A stretch of 64,000 nucleotides of DNA from Dehalobacterium formicoaceticum (lineage in GTDB: Bacteria; Bacillota; Dehalobacteriia; Dehalobacteriales; Dehalobacteriaceae), in NCBI RefSeq assembly GCF_002224645.1, contig NZ_CP022121.1, forward strand, positions 868,001 to 932,000. Reading direction: 5' to 3'. Of this stretch, positions 34,653-44,700 are shown piece by piece. The notes beneath the pieces were generated by a model, which searched no databases, was not told where the DNA came from, and saw only the letters and a program-made list of their open reading frames with translations. Position 1 is the first letter of the stretch; every line of letters begins with the position of its first letter. Both the position numbers and the translations under genes were made by a program.

Positions 34653-34688
34653 ATAAAACCCGGCAGTTGCTACCCTGCCGGGTTTTAT
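34653..34688. terminator. Bidirectional terminator after htpG
   Basis: ATAAAACCCGGCAG and CTGCCGGGTTTTAT form a perfect 14-bp stem with an eight-base loop between convergent genes. Confidence 0.9.
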
Positions 34689-34701
34689 CATATCCTAGTG
34701 A

Positions 34702-35502
34702 TTAATCCAGCTTTAAGCTTTTGCCTGCTTTCACGGAGAAGGACTCCAATTCTTCCCGTTCAGAAGTATCATAGATGGTGCCATCGATATCAGCATCTTC
34801 CAGATCCCGGTCATCCCAGATCGCATCACAGATTTCCTGCAATAAATCTTCAATATCCCCTTGATCAATGTCATCGTACCAGTCATATTTCTCAGCGTAA
34901 AAATCCTCTAAATCGATTTTTAGCTCCAGTTCAAGATCATCTTCGTCTCCGTCTAAGTTAATGGCATCAAAGAGCACAGATTTGTTATTCAGATAATCCC
35001 TTCCGAAATTCTTATCATCATAATCATCATTCAGGGAATCTTCCATATCGGCAATGATATCATCGATGTCATTACTCTTGGTGTCCTTCTTTTTTTCCAG
35101 ATCAGTAATTTTATTGTTGGCCGCAGTAAGCTGAGAATTTAAAAGCAAAATCTGGTTGTCCTTGTCTTTGATTTGGGATTTTAAACCTTCCACTTCATTA
35201 TTGGGTTTGTCGGTGATGCTGATTTGTTTCAGGGTGTTATTCCAATCCACATTTTTGTTAAAAAGGTCACCAAACGCCCGTAAAGGCAAATAGGTGGTGT
35301 TATTAACCAGTAAGGGTTGAACGATGTTGCCTGCGCTGTCCTTCGGTGTAACCTGCTGTCCGTTTAAGAGAATCTTAAATGAAACAAATTGGGCTTTTAA
35401 TGTTGTTTGGATGCTAGCGGCAAAACTTGTCGTACTAAAGGACATAAACAAAATTAATGCGGAAACGACGAGAGCGATCACTTTCTTTTTGTTTTTAATC
35501 AT
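34702..35502 (-). CDS. Secreted stalk-domain (copper amine oxidase N-like) protein
   Basis: A 266-residue exported protein: signal peptide (residues 1-29), a stalk domain (about 38-90; ILLNGQQVTPKDSAGN, LLVNNTTYLPLRAFGDLF, VDWNNTLKQISI), a coiled coil (98-135) and a very acidic C-terminal region (140-266) rich in Asp/Glu pairs. Stalk domains are common in clostridial surface proteins and are thought to mediate surface attachment; the acidic domain is unrecognised and may bind cations. AAGGAGG lies five bases before the ATG. It converges with htpG. Confidence 0.87.
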   Translation of the reverse strand: MIKNKKKVIALVVSALILFMSFSTTSFAASIQTTLKAQFVSFKILLNGQQVTPKDSAGNIVQPLLVNNTTYLPLRAFGDLFNKNVDWNNTLKQISITDKPNNEVEGLKSQIKDKDNQILLLNSQLTAANNKITDLEKKKDTKSNDIDDIIADMEDSLNDDYDDKNFGRDYLNNKSVLFDAINLDGDEDDLELELKIDLEDFYAEKYDWYDDIDQGDIEDLLQEICDAIWDDRDLEDADIDGTIYDTSEREELESFSVKAGKSLKLD

Positions 35503-35722
35503 ATGTGCCTCCTTAAAAATTTATTTATTTTATGTAAATCCATTATAATAAATGGAACTTTTTTCTTCAAGAGTCAAACTTATTATTACCTGACAAAAAT
35601 AATTCCCTGGATTATTATTCTTGAATGAGGGTTAGTATAGTAGTATAGGATAAAGACGAGTTTTTCTCCATTTAAGTTCCCGAAAAAAATGCGTAAATTA
35701 AAAAAATTAGGAGTGCAATAAA

Positions 35723-36781
35723 TTGAATTCGTTACTAAGTGAAGGTAAATTGATTGCTCGTTTTATTAAAGAAATTTTCCCTCTGGTGCATCATGCTTTG
35801 TCTAGGTGGGAGGAGTATGGAGCAAAGATCCCTGATCCGGTTTTAAAAACCCAGGCTTTAGCTAGTTTAAAAAATAAAAAATTTCACTGTCAGGGAGGGA
35901 GTATTTATGCCCTTTATCCCAAAGCCGATCAGGCAAGGATGGTATCCTTTATTGTGGCTTTTCAAACGATCAGTGATTATTTGGATAATTTGTGTGACAG
36001 GACGGGGTGTGAGGATGAAAGGAGCTTCCGGCAATTACATCTGGCCATGAAAGAAGCTCTTGAACCGGACCTTCCTTTGTCGGATTATTATCTTTATTAT
36101 CCATACCAATCAGATGGAGGATATTTGAAGGCTTTGGTGCAGGAATGCCGCCGGTGTTTGACTTTCTTTCCCTCTTATGGCTTGGCAGCAAAAGAGGTAC
36201 AGTTTCTGGTTTCTTTATATACGGACCTGCAATCTTTAAAACATTTGGGCCGGGATATAAGGGAAGAACGGTTGAAACAATGGGCGGGACCTTACTTAAA
36301 GGACTATCCCCAATTATCTCCCTGGGAATTTAGCGCCGCAACCGGCTCTACCTTAGGTGTTTTTATGCTGGTGGCCTGGGCTAGTCAGGAGCAAAGGGAA
36401 ACCAAAGAGATCGGGGAAATCATCACAGTTTATTTTCCCTTTATCTCTGCCCTGCATATTTTATTGGACTATTTTATTGATCAAAGGGAAGACTTGGTGG
36501 AGGGGGATTTGAATTTTGTTTCTTATTATGAGGGTGCAGAGGAAACGGCGGAGAGACTATGCTATTTTCTCAAGGAATCCCTGGTCCGAACCTCCCGGAT
36601 GAGATACCCGATTTTTCAGGACACGGTAGTGAAGGGTTTGCTGGCCCTATATCTTTCGGATCAAAAGGTGAATCATCCTGTTCATCAAGGAATTGCCAAA
36701 AAATTACTGGCACAAGGGGGTTGGTCCTGCCAGACCTGGTACCATCTCTGTAAGCAACTGCGCCGTTATAAAATGATCTAG
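35723..36781 (+). CDS. DUF2600 family protein (YtpB-like class IB terpene synthase)
   Basis: A 352-residue homologue of Bacillus YtpB, which cyclises heptaprenyl diphosphate to tetraprenyl-beta-curcumene, a sesquarterpene precursor. Asp-rich motifs are visible: TISDYLDNLCDR near residue 90 and ILLDYFIDQREDLVEGDLNF near residue 250. The TTG start has AGGAG nine bases upstream. A polyprenyl diphosphate synthase faces it across 67 bases, which makes a substrate-supplier role plausible. The exact product is unknown. The stop codon lies inside a 25-bp tandem repeat. Confidence 0.88.
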   Translation: MNSLLSEGKLIARFIKEIFPLVHHALSRWEEYGAKIPDPVLKTQALASLKNKKFHCQGGSIYALYPKADQARMVSFIVAFQTISDYLDNLCDRTGCEDERSFRQLHLAMKEALEPDLPLSDYYLYYPYQSDGGYLKALVQECRRCLTFFPSYGLAAKEVQFLVSLYTDLQSLKHLGRDIREERLKQWAGPYLKDYPQLSPWEFSAATGSTLGVFMLVAWASQEQRETKEIGEIITVYFPFISALHILLDYFIDQREDLVEGDLNFVSYYEGAEETAERLCYFLKESLVRTSRMRYPIFQDTVVKGLLALYLSDQKVNHPVHQGIAKKLLAQGGWSCQTWYHLCKQLRRYKMI

Positions 36782-36829
36782 GTCCAAACAGGGGACGGTT
36801 CTTTAGGTCCAAACAGGGGACGGTTCTTT
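36780..36829. repeat. Perfect 25-bp tandem repeat (GGGGACGGTTCTTT type)
   Basis: Two identical units (AGGTCCAAACAGGGGACGG + TTCTTT) run from the DUF2600 stop codon. The core GGGGACGGTTCTTT is a recurrent extragenic sequence in Firmicutes that I associate with REP/RAYT-type elements; this link is from memory. Confidence 0.85.
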
Positions 36830-36848
36830 GTTTTATCTGGCAGCCTTG

Positions 36849-37859
36849 CTATGAAGTGCGTTTTAAGGCTTCTTCCAGGATTATTTCCAGGAGGGTACGA
36901 TTCAGACTGGGCGAAAGCCCGGCGAGTTCATTTTTGGCCATAGTTGCACATCTTGCCGCTGCTTCTTCTGTCCGGAGCAAAAAACCTTCTTCCCGCAGTA
37001 TTTTTAGTATTTCAGCACAATGATGGGGTTTCAGTCGTTTCGTTTCAATGACTTGCCGTACCCAGGATCCTGCTTCTTGATTCTGGAGCAGATACAAAAT
37101 TGGCAGAGTAAGATTTCCCTGACGCAGATCCTGACAGACAGGTTTCCCTAGATCAAGACTGTTGCCCGAGAAATCCAAAAGATCGTCAGTAATTTGGTAA
37201 GTATAACCCAGGTAGGTACCATAGTTTTTGAGTCCGGTTACCTGACGCAGGTTTCCCTGGGTGATCAAAGCACCGGATTGGCAGCAAGCCGCAAGAAGTG
37301 TTCCGGTTTTTTGCTCGATCCGTTGAAAATAATCTTTTTCGTTTTGTCCGGTTTGGAAAAGCTGCTCAGATTGCAAAATTTCCCCTTGGCACATTTCTTG
37401 AATGGCTAGGACCATCAGTTTGAGAACGGAAAAAAGGTTATGGGATACCAGGATATCAAAGGCCTTGGCGAATAAAAAATCACCCGCCAGAACAGCTCCT
37501 TTTGCACCCCAAAGGGCATGAACAGAAGGCTGTCCCCGGCGATACAGGGACTGATCAATGATGTCGTCATGGACTAAGGAGGCCATATGGATTAATTCCA
37601 CCGCAGCGCCGGCGGCGATCAAATTTTTCTCTCTTTCCGGTGTCAGGGGAGCTGTGGCTTTGCCGCTTAAAATGATTAATAAGGGACGCAGCCGTTTGCC
37701 GCCTGAATTTAGAAAATAGGTGCCCATTTCTCCGATGGTTCCTTGAGCCTCAGCCAAGGTTTGATAGAGAAGCTCTTCTACTTGATGCATCTCCGGAACC
37801 AGCACCGTGATTTCCTTTTTTGCTGCGGTCGGGGACAGGTTAACTAAATTTTCTTCCAT
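36849..37859 (-). CDS. Polyprenyl (heptaprenyl-type) diphosphate synthase
   Basis: A 336-residue trans-prenyltransferase. The first Asp-rich motif is LVHDDIIDQSLYRRGQPSVH, and the second is QITDDLLDFSG; both are needed to bind isoprenoid diphosphates through Mg. GGKRLRPLL is the N-terminal block. It makes a long-chain diphosphate for menaquinone side chains or, here, perhaps for the adjacent DUF2600 synthase. No hepS-like subunit or ubiE/menG gene is adjacent. AAGGAGG lies ten bases before the ATG. Confidence 0.92.
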   Translation of the reverse strand: MEENLVNLSPTAAKKEITVLVPEMHQVEELLYQTLAEAQGTIGEMGTYFLNSGGKRLRPLLIILSGKATAPLTPEREKNLIAAGAAVELIHMASLVHDDIIDQSLYRRGQPSVHALWGAKGAVLAGDFLFAKAFDILVSHNLFSVLKLMVLAIQEMCQGEILQSEQLFQTGQNEKDYFQRIEQKTGTLLAACCQSGALITQGNLRQVTGLKNYGTYLGYTYQITDDLLDFSGNSLDLGKPVCQDLRQGNLTLPILYLLQNQEAGSWVRQVIETKRLKPHHCAEILKILREEGFLLRTEEAAARCATMAKNELAGLSPSLNRTLLEIILEEALKRTS

Positions 37860-38096
37860 TTTTCCAATCCTCCTTGTGGATTCTTATTTTAGTATTTACT
37901 GTAATAAAAGAAAATATTGCGCATAAATGATATGAGAAAAATAAAAAAGGGTTTTATTCTTAACCTATTCAGGCTAAAATGATAAGGAGTAGATAAAAAT
38001 CCCTGGATCACTTACTTTCATCATTCCCTTTTTAGGGGTAACAAAAGCATGCTTCCCAGGGGAAGAGATTGAAATTTAAAAAAGGAGAACAAACGA

Positions 38097-38600
38097 GTGA
38101 ATTCAAATGAAATAGAGATGATAGTGAGAGCAACGATTGAGGCGATGGAAGTATATGGCGGTGAGAGGGGTTTTATGGAATCCTTGCACAAGTTTAAGCT
38201 GGGCGAAGAAAAATTGGAATTGTGGATCAGCGCTTTTGAAGAGGGGGGCAGCCCCGGAATTCGGGCTTTAACAGAGAGCTTTGATATGGAGAAGGAAATG
38301 GTCACCGAGGCCCTTAAACAAATTAATGACTTTTTTCAAACTACCTGGCCAACCCTACAGCATCGGGTAGTACGACGCCGTAACAGGATGACTGTCAGTA
38401 TTAAAAACAAGGGGCAAAATAATTATTATGATCTTTGCCAATTGCGCTTTACTCCTTTTGATGGAATGTGGCATCTTTATTGGAAAAGAAACAATGGCAC
38501 ATGGTTTCCTTACGTTTCCGATTTTGATAACATCGGAGGACTTCTTTGGAAAACCCTGTACTTGGTGAAACTGGATGAGTTTGGCTGTTTCTTTGGTTAA
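38097..38600 (+). CDS. Uncharacterised 167-residue protein
   Basis: I do not recognise the family. The N-terminal 85 residues are helical and acidic (IEMIVRATIEAMEVYGGERG, LGEEKLELWISAFEEGG); the C-terminal half is beta-rich and aromatic (RRRNRMTVSIKNKGQNNYY, MWHLYWKRNNGTWFPYVSDF). It is soluble, with no signal peptide. The GTG start has AAAGGAG nine bases upstream and a strong terminator follows, so the gene is credible and monocistronic. Confidence 0.75.
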   Translation: MNSNEIEMIVRATIEAMEVYGGERGFMESLHKFKLGEEKLELWISAFEEGGSPGIRALTESFDMEKEMVTEALKQINDFFQTTWPTLQHRVVRRRNRMTVSIKNKGQNNYYDLCQLRFTPFDGMWHLYWKRNNGTWFPYVSDFDNIGGLLWKTLYLVKLDEFGCFFG

Positions 38601-38620
38601 TCCTGATTTAATTGGGTAAT

Positions 38621-38668
38621 AATAAGAAACTAGGAACAATTGATTAGTTCCTGGTTTCTTATTTTTTT
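38621..38668 (+). terminator. Intrinsic terminator before the glucan synthase gene
   Basis: A 17-bp stem (AATAAGAAACTAGGAAC with GTTCCTGGTTTCTTATT, one G-U pair), nine-base loop and a T run. Confidence 0.92.
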
Positions 38669-38717
38669 CGTCCGGTTTTGGCTGGGCGGAGGCTACGTTT
38701 TCTTTAGGAGGATTAAC

Positions 38718-41700
38718 ATGATACCCCTTTGGAGTATAATATTGTTTCTTGTTTTAATATTGATCGGATTTCTTGCCTTAAGCAGGCCTTTTACGCCTCG
38801 TGATGATCAGGAGCAGCCTTCTCAGGATGTGATTTTAAGCCTGGAGGATCTGGAAAAACATGGGGCGGAAATCGCCAAGACACACAGAATTTCAAAAAAT
38901 CCGGGATCCTCGGATTGCCTCTTATCCAAAATGTCAGAAAATTTTACCTTTATAACTCATGTGTATCAGATGTTGAATCAAGATATTAAGGATAAGGTGC
39001 CGGTGCCGGCAGCTGCGGAATGGCTACTGGATAACTTTTATTTGATCGAGGAACAGGTGCAAGAGATTAAGCTCAGCTTAGTTCGGGAAAAATGTTTAAA
39101 ACTAAATCTCTTAAACAGCGGTATCTTAAAAGGCTATCCACGCGTATACGGTATTGCCTTGGAAATGGTTTCCCATTCCGATGGCAGGATTGATGAAGAA
39201 ATGATCAAGAAATTCATTAACTCATACCAAAAACAAAGCATTCTGTCCATGGCAGAATTATGGGCTTTGCCCTTGATGCTAAAAATAGCATTAATTGAAA
39301 ATATCAAAAATATGTGCCGTCAGATGGCTCATACTCAAATGCAATGGAGAAAGGGAGAGCAGATGGAACCGGACTATTTGCCGGATTTAACCTCTTTCAT
39401 CACTGATTACCATACCCTGAAACATGATGTCTTCTCCTTAATGGAATATTTGATGAAAAAACGGCGCCGAGAAGGCTTGAATGCCACCGAACTTTATGAA
39501 TATTTTGAAGAATTTTTGGATGAATTTGATTTTTCCCTGGATGAGGTCATTCAGGAAGAACATCAGAGGTTAGCAGCCCAGCAGATGGCCATGGGTAATT
39601 CTATTTCCAGCATACGCTTGCTTTTAGCTTTGAATTGGAAGCATGTCTTTGAAGATCTTAGTGTGGTGGAAAAACTATTAAGAGAAGATCCGGATGGGAC
39701 TTATGGCCGCATGGATTTTTCTTCTCGGGATTATTACCGGCAACAAGTGGAGCAGATGGCCCGGTCCATGAAGACTTCAGAAACGAATTTGGTGCGCAAG
39801 GCCTTGGAATTGGCCCAAGAGGAGGAAGCAGGGAGCCGCGGGCGGCATGTGGGAGCCTTTTTGGTCGGTGCGGGCCAAAGTGTTTTAAAACAAAAGATTC
39901 GGCCGGGGAAGAAGGAGCCGGTGCAACTTAGTCCTTTAAAAGAATATTTGTCCTGGATCTTTATAGTAAGCAGTATTTTAGTGTTAGCGGTGCTGGTTTA
40001 TGCCTATGATCATCTATCTTCCTGGCAGCCCGGCCTTCTGATTTTGGTGGGTTTAACTGTATTGATTCCGGCCAGTGATATTGCCATTCACTTGGTGCAG
40101 CGGATTATCACCAACCGCAGGCAGCCTTCCTTCCTGCCCAAGCTATCCTATGATCATGGGATTCCGAAAGAGGCAGCCACTTTTATTGTGATGCCTACCC
40201 TGCTGCCGGATGAAGCAAGGGTTGATGAACTGGTGCATCAGTTGGAGGTTCATTATCTGGCGAATCGGGAAGAACACCTGTATTTTGCTCTTTTGGGAGA
40301 CTATAAAGATGAGGGAGAAAAGGATCTGCCGGGGGATCAGGTGATTCGCCAAAGAGCCTGGAAGGGGATTCAAGAACTCAATGATAAGTACCCCGGAGAG
40401 ACAGAAAAATTTTATCTTTTCCTGCGTGAAAGAAGATATGAACCTTCAGAAAAGCGCTGGATGGGATGGGAGAGAAAACGCGGCGCTTTAGTGGAGTTAA
40501 ACCGTTTGCTAACCCAAGGAGATCCCGGTTCTTTTGAAAAAAATGATGCTTTGGAAAAATTGCCTCGGGTCAAATATGTCATCACCCTGGATGCGGATAC
40601 CAGACTGCCTCTCAACACGGCCAAAAAACTAATTGGTACCATTTCCCATCCTTTGCACCAGCCGCATTTTGATCAGGAAAAAGGGTTGGTTACGGAGGGG
40701 TATGGTTTAATCCAACCGAGAATCAGTATTAGCCTGGAAAGTGCAAATAGTACCCTGTTTACCAGAATTTTCGCCGGACAGGGAGGGATCGATCCTTATA
40801 CCACAGGGGTATCTGATGTTTATCAGGATTTTTTCGGTGAAGGGATTTTCACCGGAAAAGGGATTTATAATCTGCAGGTGTTTCAACAGGCCTTGGACGG
40901 GGTAATTCCTGACCATACCGTGCTCAGTCATGATTTATTGGAAGGATGCTTCCTGCGGGTGGGATTGGCTACGGATCTGGAATTGATTGATGATTATCCC
41001 GCCCGCTGCCATTCCTTTAACAAAAGAATGCACCGCTGGGTACGGGGTGATTGGCAGTTGCTTTCCTGGTTAGGTAAGAGAAGCCCTTTAAACCCCTTAT
41101 CTAAATGGAAAATAATTGATAATTTACGACGCAGTCTGGTAGCGCCTTTCTTGCTTTTGCTTTTAACTCTAGGATTGACTATTTTCCCTGGTAAAGGTGT
41201 TTTTTGGCTGGTAAGCGTAGCTCTAACCATTGGTTTTCCTTTGGTGATGGGATTGGTTGATTATATTTTGTTTAAGCATTATAAAACAGCCTGGCAAAAA
41301 TGCCACGGAAATATGGTTTTCGGTATCAAGGGGGTAATTTATCAAACAGCACTAAATTGGATGTTCCTTCCCCAGCAGGCCTATCTTTTAGGAGATGCCA
41401 TTGTCCGGACTCTTTATCGGGTTAGTATTTCCCGCAAAAATATGCTGCAATGGGTTCCAGCAGCAGACGCGGAAAAAACCACGAGCAATGATGTAGCCGG
41501 CTATTATCGAAACATGATTTTCGCTCCTTTATACGGTGTATTCCTTTTGATCATCGTGTTATTGGTGCGGGAAGAAAACACCTTTTATGCCCTGATCAAC
41601 GGTGTGATTTGGGGCAGTGCACCCTTCGCGGCTTTTTACATCAGCAAACCGGATCAGAAAAAGGAAAGGACATTGAGTTCAGAAGCCCGGGAGCAATTAA

Positions 41701-44700
41701 GATTATGGGCAAAAAAAACCTGGAATTTTTATGAGGATTTTTCGGGTCAGGAGGATCATTTCCTCCCCCCGGACAATTTTCAGGAGGATCCTCCCAATGG
41801 TGTGGCACATCGCACTTCCCCTACCAATATCGGTTTTCTTTTGCTGGCTATTTTATCCGCCCGGGATTTTGATTTTATTACCACGGAGCAGATGGCAGAG
41901 AAACTTAAGCAAACCCTCAATACCATTGAAAAGCTGAAAAAGTGGCATGGTCACCTGTACAATTGGTACGATACCAGGACATTGGAGGTGCTTCGGCCCG
42001 CTTATATCTCCTCGGTAGACAGCGGTAATTTTGTCGGTTATCTCATGACATTAAAAGAAGGGCTGAAAGAATATAAAGTTGAAACATCTCAGGAAGGGAC
42101 AAAATGGGACGAAGAATTGGGTCATTTGATCAGAAGAATTGAAAAATTAATCAATGACACTCGCTTTTCCCCTTTGTACGAGGCGAACAGGCAACTATTT
42201 TCTCTTGGGTATCATGTGGAGGAAGAAAAATTAACGGATTCTTATTATGATCTTCTGGCTTCCGAAGCTCGGATCACCAGCTTCTTAGCCATAGCCCGGG
42301 GGGAAGTGCCGGCGGAGCATTGGTTTCGTTTGGGAAAATCCCTGACCATGGTGGATGGCTATAAGGGTCTGGTATCCTGGTCCGGAACCATGTTCGAGTA
42401 TTTTATGCCTACCCTGATCATGAAAAATTATCCCAACACCTTGTTGGACGAAACCTATCGCTTTGTGCTGCAAAATCAGCAGAAATACGGAGCGAAACGT
42501 CAAGTACCCTGGGGTACTTCAGAATCAGGTTTTTACGCCTTTGATATGCATTTGAATTATCAATATAAAGCCTTTGGCGTACCGGATCTGGGTTTAAAAA
42601 GAGGCCTGGCCAAAGATATGGTGGTTTCTCCTTATTCCACCTTTTTGGCCCTGCCCTTTGATGCAGAAAGTGCCTGGGAAAATTTAAAGAGACTGCGGGA
42701 TGATTTGGTAGAAGGCCCCTACGGCCTATATGAAGCGGTAGATTATACCAGGGAGCGGCTGCATTTCGGGAAGAAAAAAGGGATCGTCAAAAGTTATATG
42801 GCGCATCATCAGGGAATGATTCTGGTCGCTTTGAATAATTATTTTCATCAAAATGTGATGCAGCGCCGTTTCCATGGGGATCCGGTGGTCCAAGCCGGAG
42901 AACTGCTCCTTCAGGAGAAGATTCCTTTCCGGGTCATCATTACCAAAGAAATTAAAGAACAGATAGAACCCTTCCCCAAAGAAGATGCGGCGGAGCAATC
43001 CTTTTTGCCAGGCAACAAGGAGAATTATGCCGGTGAAGCTGCAGTGCATCTTCTCTCTAACGGGCATTATTCCCTGCTCATGGAACCCCAGGGAAGAGGC
43101 TATAGTTGGCAGGATGAGGTTCAAATGACACGCTGGCGGGATCGGGGCAGCTTAACCATGTCGGGTTTCTTTATTTTCGTGCGTGATATTCAGTCCCAAA
43201 GAGCCTGGTCTGCCACCAACCGTCCCTTATCTCAGGTGCCGGAGGGTTATGAAGTGTTTTTTACTCCTCATAAAGGGGAATTTATTCGCAATGACGGGAA
43301 CATTACCACCCATACCGAGGTGACCGTATCTCCGGAAGATGATGTAGAAATTCGAGAGGTGACCTTGGCTAATCATGGGGAGGAGTCGGTATTATTGGAT
43401 GTGACCAGCTACCTGGAAGTGGTATTGACCGCCCATAATACTGATGTTGCCCATCCGGTATTTAGCAATTTGTTTATACGTACGGAATTTCTGTCCCAAT
43501 ATGACAGTCTTATAGCCTCCCGCCGTCCCCGGGAAAGCAATCAACCGGTACTCTGGGCCTTTCATACTGTGGGGGTGGAGGGAGATGCGATCGGGGACGT
43601 CCAATATGAAACTGATCGGAGCAAATTTATCGGTCGGGGCCGAACCATTCAGGACCCGTACGCATTAGATTCCGGCCATCCCCTATCTGATACAGTAGGG
43701 CCGGTTTTAGATCCAATTCTCAGTCTGAGATGCCGGGTGAAAATTTACCCTGGAAAATCGGTGAAGGTGGCATTTGTTCTGGGGAAAGGGGCGGATCGAG
43801 AGCAAGTAATCATGCTGGCAGAAAAATATCATGATAAATCAGCCCGCACCAGGGCCTTTGAATTGGCCTGGAACAGGAGTCAGGTGGAAGCCGGTTTCCT
43901 GAATTTAAAGCCTGAAGAAATAAAAAATTATCAGAAGATGCTGGCCCACATGGTCTTTATCAGCCCCTTGAGAAAAAAACATCAGGAGCTGATCGGGCAA
44001 AATACTAAGGGCCAGCCGGGTCTATGGGTTTATGGTATTTCCGGAGATAATCCAATTTTACTGCTGACGGTAAAAAATCAGGAAGAAATCCGCCAGGTGG
44101 AGACAATGCTTAAAGCCCATGAGTATTGGCGCTTGAAAGGCTTTAAGGTGGATCTGGTTCTGCTCAATGAAGAAGAAGGGGGATATGTACAGCCTGTACA
44201 AGAATATATACTGGAGGCGGTGCAAGGCTGTCAGGCCAGGGAGGTGATCAACTGTCCCGGTGGAGTCTTTGTGCTGAAAGGCAGTACATTATCTCGGGAA
44301 GACAGAGCTTTGCTGTTTAACGCCGGCCGGCTGATTTTAGCAGGAAATGGGGGTCCAATATCTGTTCAGCTGGAAGAAGAAATGCCTGGTCTTCCTTTGC
44401 CGAAGCAAAAGCACTTCTTGAAAGAGAAAACGGAATATCCTCCCCAGGATCAACCCTTGAAGCAGCTTCTCATTTATAACGGGTACGGTGGCTTTTCCGG
44501 GGGGGGAAAGGAATATCTGATTCGCTTGAAGGAGGGTATGCAGACCCCTCTGCCCTGGAGCAATGTCATTGCCAATCCCCGGTTTGGTTTTTTGGTCACG
44601 GAAAGCGGAGGCGGTTTTACCTGGGCAGAGAACAGCCGGGAAAACAAGCTGACCCCATGGTCCAACGATCCTGTCAGCGATCAGCCGGGGGAAATTATTT

